Below, one piece after another: positions 1 to 6,887 of a stretch of 12,080 nt of DNA. The notes beneath the pieces were generated by a model. The model saw only the letters and a program-made list of their open reading frames with translations, did no database searches and was not told the DNA's origin. Numbering within the stretch: position 1 is the stretch's first letter; every line of letters begins with the position of its first letter. Source of the DNA: SZUA-430 sp046153995 (GTDB taxonomy: Bacteria > Pseudomonadota > Alphaproteobacteria > Micropepsales > Micropepsaceae); NCBI GenBank assembly GCA_046153995.1, contig JBJXEH010000180.1:1-12080 (forward strand), read 5' to 3'. Both the position numbers and the translations under genes were made by a program.

Positions 1-2944
1 GATCGTTGAACCCCGAGCCGGACACGCCTTCGATGTTCGATAAAACGTCGCCCGTGGCGTCGCCGCCCGAGAACGTGTTCGCCTGGAGGTCGAGATTTAC
101 CGCTGCCGTCGAGCCACCGTAGGCCGCGATGTCGAGCGTGCCGTTGCCGCCGTTGATCGTATCGCCGCCGGTACCGCCGTCGAGCCAATCGTCGCCGTCG
201 CCGCCTTGGATGTTGTCCGCGCCGCCGCGGCCTTGGATGAAGTCCGCGCCGCCGTTGCCGAGCAGGCGGTTCGCATTGGCATCGCCGAACAGCTGGTCGT
301 TGAAGGCGGAACCCTCAAGCCCTTCTACGTTCAAGAGTGTGTCGCCAGCCGCGTCGCCGCCCGATCCGGTTCCTGTTTGCAGATCAACAATGACAGCTGC
401 GGCGGATGCGGCGTAGTCGGCAATGTCGATTGTACCGCCGCCACCGTCTAGAGCGTCTGCGCCGCCGCGGCCGACGAGACGGTCGTCACCGCCTTGGCCG
501 AGCAATCGGTTCGCCCCGTTGTCGCCGAGCAACTGATCGTTGTGGGCCGAGCCGGCAACGCCTTCGATCATACCTAGGTAGTCGCCTTCGGCGTCGCCAC
601 CCGTGTATACGAGGTTCAGCAGGTCGATATAAACGGCGGCTGCAGATGATGTGTAGGCGGCGACATCGTTGCCAAACACACCGAAGAGCCCGTCCTCGCC
701 CGCACCACCTTCGAGCCAATCGTCGCCGCCAAAGCCGGTGAGGTTGTCGTTTTCGTCGCCGCCGTAGAGCGCGTTTGCGTTCTCGTCACCGACAAGGGCG
801 TCCCGGTAACGGCTGCCGACCAAGTTTTCGATGCTTATGTAGGTATCGAATCCGCCGAGGTTCCACTGTGACCCCGTTTCGCTGACGCTTACGTTGACGC
901 CATGGAGGCCCGATTCAATGTAGAGGTCTGCATAGCTGACAGTGTCGTTACCCGCGCCGCCGTCGAGGACATTCTGACCAAAACCACCCGCAAGCACGTT
1001 GTCATTGGCGTTGCCGGTCAGCGTGTCGTTGAAGGCGCTGCCGGTCAGATTTTCGATGCCGGTTAGCGTATCGATGCCTGCGCCGCCCGTGCTCTGCGCG
1101 CCAGCGACCGTCAACGAAACCGTGACACCCGCCGCGACACCCGCGTAACTTGCCGTGTCGCTTCCTGCGCCGCCGTCAAGCGTGTCGTCGCCGTGAAAGC
1201 CGTTGAGAACGTTCGCGCCTTCGTTGCCGGTCAGCGTGTCGTTGCCATTGCCGCCTGTCACGTTTTCGATGCCGGACAGCGTGTCGATACCGGCTCCCAA
1301 CGTGTCTTGAGGACCCAAGAGCAGCAGCGACAAGGCTACAGCCGCATTGCCCGCGTACGCCGCCGTGTCGTTACCTTGATCGCCGGTGAGCACGTCGTCG
1401 CCAAGGCCGCCATCGAGTAAATCGTTGCCACCGCCGGCAACGATCGTATCGTTTCCGCCTAGGCCGTAGAGGCGGTTGGCGAGGGCGTCACCCGTGATCG
1501 AGTCGGCAAACTGAGAGCCGGATAGCCCCTCGATATCAATCAGCGTGTCGCCGTTGGCGTCGCCGCCGGTGAAGGTGTTTGTCGCGAGATTGAGTGAAAC
1601 GGCTGCCGACGATCCGTAGGCCGCGACATCCTCGCCTATGCTGCCGTCGATGACGTCCGCGCCGCCGCGGCCTTCCAGCCAGTCGTTGCCACCGTTACCA
1701 ACGAGCCGGTTTGCATTGGCATCCGCATAGAAGGCGTCGTCGAAGACGGAGCCCGAGAAGCCTTCGATCGAGTCGAAAACGTCGCCGACTGAGTCTCCGC
1801 CAAGGCGAACGCCGCTTTCGAGGTCAACGCTTACCGCCGCGGAGGAGGTTTCGTAGGAGACCGTGTCGAGACCGTTGCCGCCGAAATAGAAGTCGCCGGC
1901 CGCGCCGCCTTCGAGAAAGTCCTCACCGCTTGCGCCATCAAGAGTGTCGGCACCTGCCTGACCGAACAAGCGGTCGGCTTGTGCGCCACCGTTCAGCTGG
2001 TCGTTGCCGTCGCCGCCGAGTACGTTACCGAACACGACGCCGAGCTGACCGTCGTAGATGTCATTCTCGCTGCCAAGTTCTACGTTTCCAATAATCTCGC
2101 CATTGTTCTCCAGTATGTCCTCGCCGATGCCGAGCCATAACAGCCCCTCGAGAAGGCCGCTGTTCCGGATGTATGCGCCTGCTTGAGCCGGTGAGGCGTT
2201 AAAGGGGGTGTACTCCCTAATCGCGTAGTCCCCGCGGATGATACCCTCGTTGATTATCGGGCCCATGCTGTTGCCGCCGTAGACCACGCCGGATGCCAGA
2301 GCGACCGTCGGATCGTTATCGAATGCCTCGATGATGCCTGTGCTCGTGTTGAGCAGTGTGGAACCGAAGACGCCGCCGCTGCCACTGGGGAACGAAACAC
2401 CGGTTGCACCGATCAGGTCGTTGGTAGAAGCGGCGCCGGTGAGCCGTGCAACGATATGGCCGGCGTTCGTCACCTGACCCGAGGCGCCGGCCGAGACCGC
2501 GTTTGCGCTCTTCGCGGCGGAAACTTCGATGAGGCCCGAGTTCGTCACGGTCTGCGTAAGGCTGTGGCTCTCGAAGCCAGATATGTAATCCTTCGCGACC
2601 CCCGTTATCGTTCCGCTGTTGAAGAAATCCGGGCCATTGCTCACGTATTGGAACATGGTCAGGCTATCGAGGTTCGGCATGTTGGCGCGGATGAGGCCGT
2701 AGTTCTCTATGGTCGCGGCGTCCCAAGTGCCGCCGTTGTCAAAGAAGAAAAAGGACGAATGACCGAAGATTCTCGACGTGTCGCTGTAGTGAATTTCGCC
2801 GTAGTTGATTACCGACGGCGAAGGCGCAAAGTGAGTTTCGGGGACGAGGTAAAGCGCCACGGCGCGTCCGTTGTCCGTGTTGTATGTGTATGTCAGGACC
2901 GTGCCGGCCTGGACTGTCATTGTTTGGGTGACGATCTGGGCCAT
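1..2944 (-). CDS. RTX calcium-binding exoprotein, copy A (3' end cut by window)
   Basis: The reading frame starts at ATG 2944 and stays open to the window edge (981 codons), so the C-terminal secretion signal is not seen. There is no Sec signal peptide; the N-terminus (MAQIVTQTMTVQAGTVLTYT) closely matches that of the gene just upstream. Residues ~40-305 are irregular repeats around N-x-G-x-I (INYGEIHYS, FFNSGTITG, VTNSGLIEV, IINEGIIRG), a beta-helix-like pattern. From residue ~310 onward there are runs of GGxGxDxL nonapeptides that bind Ca2+ in known RTX proteins. These alternate with linkers of the type AAYxxSxAAVxxDL...GGDAxGDxLxxIEGLxGSxFND. No HExxH zinc motif or lipase motif was seen, so it is probably a structural or adhesive T1SS substrate. 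The start lies 14 bp after the previous stop, with GGGGCGGAAAG as ribosome-binding region, implying translational coupling. Spot checks of frame along the gene found no break. Confidence 0.93.
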   Translation of the reverse strand, partial: MAQIVTQTMTVQAGTVLTYTYNTDNGRAVALYLVPETHFAPSPSVINYGEIHYSDTSRIFGHSSFFFFDNGGTWDAATIENYGLIRANMPNLDSLTMFQYVSNGPDFFNSGTITGVAKDYISGFESHSLTQTVTNSGLIEVSAAKSANAVSAGASGQVTNAGHIVARLTGAASTNDLIGATGVSFPSGSGGVFGSTLLNTSTGIIEAFDNDPTVALASGVVYGGNSMGPIINEGIIRGDYAIREYTPFNASPAQAGAYIRNSGLLEGLLWLGIGEDILENNGEIIGNVELGSENDIYDGQLGVVFGNVLGGDGNDQLNGGAQADRLFGQAGADTLDGASGEDFLEGGAAGDFYFGGNGLDTVSYETSSAAVSVDLESGVRLGGDSVGDVFDSIEGFSGSVFDDAFYADANANRLVGNGGNDWLEGRGGADVIDGSIGEDVAAYGSSAAVSLNLATNTFTGGDANGDTLIDIEGLSGSQFADSITGDALANRLYGLGGNDTIVAGGGNDLLDGGLGDDVLTGDQGNDTAAYAGNAAVALSLLLLGPQDTLGAGIDTLSGIENVTGGNGNDTLTGNEGANVLNGFHGDDTLDGGAGSDTASYAGVAAGVTVSLTVAGAQSTGGAGIDTLTGIENLTGSAFNDTLTGNANDNVLAGGFGQNVLDGGAGNDTVSYADLYIESGLHGVNVSVSETGSQWNLGGFDTYISIENLVGSRYRDALVGDENANALYGGDENDNLTGFGGDDWLEGGAGEDGLFGVFGNDVAAYTSSAAAVYIDLLNLVYTGGDAEGDYLGMIEGVAGSAHNDQLLGDNGANRLLGQGGDDRLVGRGGADALDGGGGTIDIADYAASAAAVIVDLQTGTGSGGDAAGDTLLNVEGLEGSAFNDQLFGDANANRLLGNGGADFIQGRGGADNIQGGDGDDWLDGGTGGDTINGGNGTLDIAAYGGSTAAVNLDLQANTFSGGDATGDVLSNIEGVSGSGFND
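2..499 (-). repeat. RTX modules near the 3' part of copy A
   Basis: Two successive modules, each beginning with G-[QN]-G-G, start at 499 and 259 (minus strand). The first is 80 residues (240 bp). Aligned with the 98-residue modules of the neighbouring gene, it lacks 18 residues, equal to two RTX nonapeptides, in the GDGDDWLDGGTGAD region. The second has that segment back and runs off the window at ...GSGFND. The module order is nonapeptides, then an AAYG-type linker, then GGDAAGDTL, then EGxxGSxFND, then DANANRLL. This is a direct reading of the translated frame. Confidence 0.85.
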
Positions 2945-2958
2945 TGTCTTTCCGCCCC

Positions 2959-5900
2959 CTAAACGAACGTGAAGTCGTCGCTGCCCATGGAGGCAAGCGT
3001 GGTGTTGGCGAGGACGATGTCGGTGCTTGCGAAGTCGATGACGACGTCTGCGCCGGCTTGGGTCATCACTGCTTGCACGCCAGCGAAATTGGTGATCCCC
3101 GCGATCGAAAGTTGGATCGTGTCGTCGCCAATATCGTCGAAGTCGTAGATGGTGTCGGTGCTGCCATTGTCAGCGAAAACGAAGATGTCGTTTTCGCCGC
3201 CGCCGGTAAGTTGGTCGTTCCCGCCGCGGCCTGCCAGCGTGTCGTTGCCGGCTTGACCGAGCAGACGGTTCGCGTTCGCGTCGCCGGTCAAGCTGTCATT
3301 GAACGCCGAACCAGAGACACCTTCGATGCCCGAGTATGTGTCGCCGGTAGCGTCGCCGCCGGAGAATGTGAAACTCTGCAGGTCGGCGTTGACCGCCGAG
3401 GTCGAGGCGCCATAGGCCACGACGTCGTTCGTGCCGGCGCCGCCAAAAATCTGGTCGCCACCGGTGCCGCCGTCGAGCCAGTCATCGCCGTCGCCGCCAT
3501 CGATCAGATCGGCGCCGCCGCGGCCCTGGATGAAGTCGTTGCCGCCTTGGCCGAATAAGCGATTGCCGTTGGCATCGCCGGACAGTTGGTCGTTGAACGC
3601 GGAACCGGAGACACCTTCGATCAGCGAGTATGTGTCTCCGGCCGCGTCACCGCCGGTGAATACAAAGGCCGCCATGTCGGCGTTCACCGCCGCGGTCGAG
3701 GCGCCGTATGCTACGATGTCATTGCCGTTCCCCCCGAATATCTGGTCGGCGCCGGTACCGCCGTCGAGCCAATCGTCGCCGTCGCCGCCGTCGATGTTGT
3801 CGTTACCGCCACGCCCTTGGATGAAGTCGTTTCCACCTTGGCCGAATAGACGGTTGGCATTTGCGTCGCCGAAAAGCTGGTCGTTAAATGCCGAGCCTGA
3901 GACACCCTCAACGCCCGAGTAAGTATCGCCCGCTGCATCGCCGCCGGTGAAAACGAACGCTGCGAGATCGGCATTGACCGCGGCCAGCGACGCACCGTAG
4001 GCCACGATGTCGTTTGTGCCTGCGCCGCCGTAGATCGTGTCGGCGCCAACGCCGCCGTCCAGCCAATCGTCGCCATCGCCGCCGTCGATGATGTCGTTGC
4101 CGCCACGGCCTTGGATGAAGTCGTTTCCGCCCTGGCCGAACAGGCGGTTGGCCGAGCCACTACCGAACAGCTGATCGCCGAATGAGGTGCCGGACAAGCC
4201 TTCTACTGCGGTTAGGGTGTCGCCCGCAGCGTCGCCGCCGCTGTACGTGTTGTTCTGCAAGTCCAAGTTGACTGCGGAGGCCGAGGAGCCGTAGGCGGCG
4301 ACGTCGTTGGTACCGCTTCCACCGTCGATCGAATCTGCGCCCGTGCCGCCGTCGAGCCAGTCGTCGCCGTTGCCGCCCTGAAGCGTGTCGTTGCCGCCGC
4401 GGCCTTGGATGAAGTCGGCGCCGCCGAGGCCGCGAAACGTGTTGTCGCTGTTGTTGCCGCCCAACGTGTCGCCGAATGCCGAACCCTCAAGGATCTCGAT
4501 CGAGGTGTGGGTATCGCCACCAGCGTCGCCGTTGAGCGACCAACCGTTCTGCAGATTGACGTTCACGGCGGCGAATGAAGCAGCGTATGAGGCCGTGTCG
4601 ATGCCGTCGCCGCCAACGAGGTGATCGGAGCCCGAACCGCCGATCAGAATGTCATCGCCCGGGCCACCTTCGAGAATGTCGTCGCCGTCACGCCCATCGA
4701 GGATGTCGTTGCCGCCCAGACCGACGAGGCGGTTGTAAAAGACGCCGTTCCCCGACAGCGTATCGTCGAAGTGCGAGCCGGTCAGGCTTTCGATGCCGCT
4801 CAGCGTGTCACCGGTTGCGTCGCCGCCGGATGCGGTGTTGTTCAAAAGGTCGATGGTTACGCCGCTCGACGATACGTCGTAGAGCGCCATGTCTTGGCCA
4901 GCCCCACCGATGATGACGTCTGCGCCGCCTTCACCTGCCAGGAAGTCGTCGCCGTCTTCGCCGGCCACGATGTCGGCGCCAAAGCTGCCGCTTAGACTGT
5001 CGCCACCCGCGCCGCCATAGAGTTCGTTCGCTCCGAAATCGCCGGTAATCGTGTCGGCGAAACGCGTGCCGTAGACGTTCTCGAACTGCAGAAACGACCC
5101 GCTGTCGCCAAAGCCGTCGTCGAGGATAGCCCCGGCCAGCATCGCGATACTGACGCCATGAGTCGCGTAGACGATCTCGGCCAAGCCGTCACCGTTTGTG
5201 TCGGGGATCAGTTTGCCTTCGTCGCCGTCGAAGCGGATGGAGTCGATACCGGCCCCGCCAGTGATGCGGAATGGCGCGCTGGCGACCCAGACGATGTCGT
5301 TTCCACCCATGCCGTGCGCCTCGTCGCCGCGTCCGGTCATGATGACGTTGTCGAGATCGCTGCCATTGAAAAAGTCGGCGAAGGCGGTGCCTGCCCCAAC
5401 GGATTCAATCGAGACCATGGTCTCGGTGTTGCCGAAGCCGTCGTTGAGCACGCTTTGGGAAGCTAAATCGACGTGAGCCGCTTGTGTAGCGTTAAGTGCG
5501 TAGAAGCTGACGCGGTCGTTGCCGTTGCCGCCGTCGAACGAGTCGATGCCCGCGCCTCCGTTCATGTAGTCGTCGCCGTCGCGCCCCTGAAGCGTATCGT
5601 TGCCAGCAAGGCCGGTGAGCAAATTGTTGGCGGCATTGCCAAGCAATGTGTCGTTGAAGGCGGAGCCGCGAAGGCCTTCGATCGAGATCAACGTGTCGCC
5701 GTTGGCGTGGCCGCCGGAATATGTGGCGGCTTGGAGGTCCATGGTAACCGCTACGGGCGAGTCGTCGTAAGCGGCCGTGTCCGTTCCATCGCCACCATCG
5801 AGCGTGTCGCCGCCGGCACCGCCATCCAGCGTGTCGTTGTCGGCTTCGCCGAAGAAATACTGAACGCCCGCGCCGCCGATCAGCGTGTCGTTTCCGTCGT

Positions 5901-6786
5901 GGCCGTAGACATTACCGATGATCGAGCCGAGGCGTCCGTTGTAGATATCGTTTTGAGCGCCAAGATCAACTTCGCCGATGATCGCTCCTTCGTTGGTGAG
6001 CACATCGTCGCCGCGGCCGAGATCGACGAGCCCGTCGATAAGGCCGGTGTTGTGAACGTTGACGTTGGACAGGCTCGGCGTGTTGGATGTGTCACTATAC
6101 TCTTGGATTGCCCACTCGCCGCGGATGGTGCCGCTGTTGATGATCGGCCCCATGTCGTAGCCGGCAAACGAAAGCGCCGTCGCATCAATGGTCGCGGCAT
6201 TCGTATCGGAAGCAGAGATCAGGCCGCTGTTGTTGAGGTAGCCGCGGCCGTTGAAAAAGTTGATCGCGGTTGCGCCCAACCCTGCCGACGCGATGATCGA
6301 ACCGGCGTTGTCGACGTGGCCGCCGTTGCCGAAAAAGAACGTGGTGGCGTACTGGCTGGCTGTTGTTTGAATGAGACCGGTCGCGCTGTTTGTGACGATC
6401 ACATCAGAGTCCCAGTTCTCGAACAGGACGCCGATCCCGCCCGTGGTTACCGTCATCGTGCCCGAATTGATAAGGTCGGGACCGGAGGCGTTGGCCAAGT
6501 AGAGCTGCGCTTTCACCGCACCGGGCGCGTTCACGCTGATCGTGCCTGTGTTTTCGAGCACCCTCGCGCCCGGCAAGCCGTAAGCATCGGTGTCGTAGAG
6601 GAAAAATACAGCGCGTTGGGCCGCGCCCGCTTCGAACCGCATTTCACCGTGATTGTACAGCGAAGGTCCGAGCACGAACGGTGTGGCGTTGTCGAAGTAG
6701 AGCGGGTTGATGTCCGGCGGCGTGACTGTGTAGGTCAGTACTGTGCCGGCATTCACGGTCATCGTCTCGGTAACTGTCGTCGGCAT
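2959..6786 (-). CDS. RTX calcium-binding exoprotein, copy B (complete, 1275 aa)
   Basis: Complete gene with a good ribosome-binding site (TAGGAG, 9 bp before ATG 6786). The N-terminus has no Sec signal. Residues ~1-293 carry N-x-G-x-I repeats (LYNHGEMRF, LENTGTISV, LINSGTMTV, IINSGTIRG, LTNEGAIIG) suggesting a right-handed beta-helix. RTX nonapeptides begin at ~295 (GHDGNDTLIGGAG) and recur to ~1200, separated by AAY...GGDxxGDTxxxIEGxxGSxFND linkers. The last four modules are nearly identical tandem copies. Residues ~1200-1275 follow the usual end of T1SS RTX substrates: IFVFADNGSTDTIYDF, then DDTIQLS, then VVIDF, ending DDFTFV, an acidic residue followed by hydrophobic ones that resembles known C-terminal export signals. 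Residues 529-537 (DTNGDGLAE) form an extra Ca2+-loop-like motif. No enzymatic motif was seen; a surface-layer or adhesin role is inferred. It is likely exported by the ABC/MFP pair at 8531-11610 and co-transcribed with copy A. Confidence 0.96.
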   Translation of the reverse strand: MPTTVTETMTVNAGTVLTYTVTPPDINPLYFDNATPFVLGPSLYNHGEMRFEAGAAQRAVFFLYDTDAYGLPGARVLENTGTISVNAPGAVKAQLYLANASGPDLINSGTMTVTTGGIGVLFENWDSDVIVTNSATGLIQTTASQYATTFFFGNGGHVDNAGSIIASAGLGATAINFFNGRGYLNNSGLISASDTNAATIDATALSFAGYDMGPIINSGTIRGEWAIQEYSDTSNTPSLSNVNVHNTGLIDGLVDLGRGDDVLTNEGAIIGEVDLGAQNDIYNGRLGSIIGNVYGHDGNDTLIGGAGVQYFFGEADNDTLDGGAGGDTLDGGDGTDTAAYDDSPVAVTMDLQAATYSGGHANGDTLISIEGLRGSAFNDTLLGNAANNLLTGLAGNDTLQGRDGDDYMNGGAGIDSFDGGNGNDRVSFYALNATQAAHVDLASQSVLNDGFGNTETMVSIESVGAGTAFADFFNGSDLDNVIMTGRGDEAHGMGGNDIVWVASAPFRITGGAGIDSIRFDGDEGKLIPDTNGDGLAEIVYATHGVSIAMLAGAILDDGFGDSGSFLQFENVYGTRFADTITGDFGANELYGGAGGDSLSGSFGADIVAGEDGDDFLAGEGGADVIIGGAGQDMALYDVSSSGVTIDLLNNTASGGDATGDTLSGIESLTGSHFDDTLSGNGVFYNRLVGLGGNDILDGRDGDDILEGGPGDDILIGGSGSDHLVGGDGIDTASYAASFAAVNVNLQNGWSLNGDAGGDTHTSIEILEGSAFGDTLGGNNSDNTFRGLGGADFIQGRGGNDTLQGGNGDDWLDGGTGADSIDGGSGTNDVAAYGSSASAVNLDLQNNTYSGGDAAGDTLTAVEGLSGTSFGDQLFGSGSANRLFGQGGNDFIQGRGGNDIIDGGDGDDWLDGGVGADTIYGGAGTNDIVAYGASLAAVNADLAAFVFTGGDAAGDTYSGVEGVSGSAFNDQLFGDANANRLFGQGGNDFIQGRGGNDNIDGGDGDDWLDGGTGADQIFGGNGNDIVAYGASTAAVNADMAAFVFTGGDAAGDTYSLIEGVSGSAFNDQLSGDANGNRLFGQGGNDFIQGRGGADLIDGGDGDDWLDGGTGGDQIFGGAGTNDVVAYGASTSAVNADLQSFTFSGGDATGDTYSGIEGVSGSAFNDSLTGDANANRLLGQAGNDTLAGRGGNDQLTGGGENDIFVFADNGSTDTIYDFDDIGDDTIQLSIAGITNFAGVQAVMTQAGADVVIDFASTDIVLANTTLASMGSDDFTFV
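3259..4431 (-). repeat. Four tandem ~294-bp modules inside RTX copy B
   Basis: Four consecutive in-frame modules start at 4431, 4137, 3843 and 3552 (minus strand), each beginning G-[LQ]-G-G-[AN]-D-F-I-Q-G-R-G-G. Lengths are 98, 98, 97 and 98 residues; the third lacks one T (GNGNDIVAYG versus GAGTNDIVAYG). Each holds about four RTX nonapeptides including DGDDWLDGG, then an AYGASxxAVNxDL linker, GGDAAGDTYS, EGVSGSAFNDQL and GDANANRLF. DNA as well as protein is strongly conserved, consistent with recent duplication or homogenisation. Confidence 0.92.
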
Positions 6787-6809
6787 GGTATTGCTCTCCT
6801 ACGACGCCG

Positions 6810-6824
6810 GCACCGGTCCGGTGC
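6810..6824. promoter_or_regulatory. 15-bp perfect palindrome in the leader of RTX copy B
   Basis: GCACCGG-T-CCGGTGC is a perfect inverted repeat with one central base. It is centred about 31 bp before the RTX start codon, between the upstream terminator and the ribosome-binding site (6796-6800). It could be an operator for a dimeric regulator or a short 5'-UTR hairpin (six pairs, three-base loop). Only the symmetry is observed; the function is inferred. Confidence 0.4.
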
Positions 6825-6832
6825 GCTGAAAC

Positions 6833-6866
6833 AAAAAATGGGTGCAGACGTTAGCCTGCACCCATT
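6833..6866 (-). terminator. Rho-independent terminator after the 6888-8276 gene
   Basis: Read on the minus strand, an 11-bp perfect stem (AATGGGTGCAG / CTGCACCCATT) encloses an 8-base loop and runs straight into a T6 tract (T at 6838-6833). It lies 22 bp past the TGA of the beta-barrel gene and ~47 bp before the RTX copy B start codon. It should end, or attenuate, transcription coming from the upstream gene into the RTX pair. Confidence 0.88.
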
Positions 6867-6887
6867 GGGATCGTCGTTTCAACCGCC

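Noticed and set aside
2944..3558. 204-codon plus-strand frame antisense to the RTX genes (also 2456-2962, 3431-3922, 4621-4995)
   Set aside because: Shadows of the GC-rich repeat codons; the same peptide motifs recur with the modules, as expected for antisense of repeats.
1..4431. CRISPR-like or satellite-like regular repeats
   Set aside because: The periodicity is in-frame RTX coding repetition (27-bp nonapeptides and ~294-bp modules), not spaced direct repeats with unique spacers.
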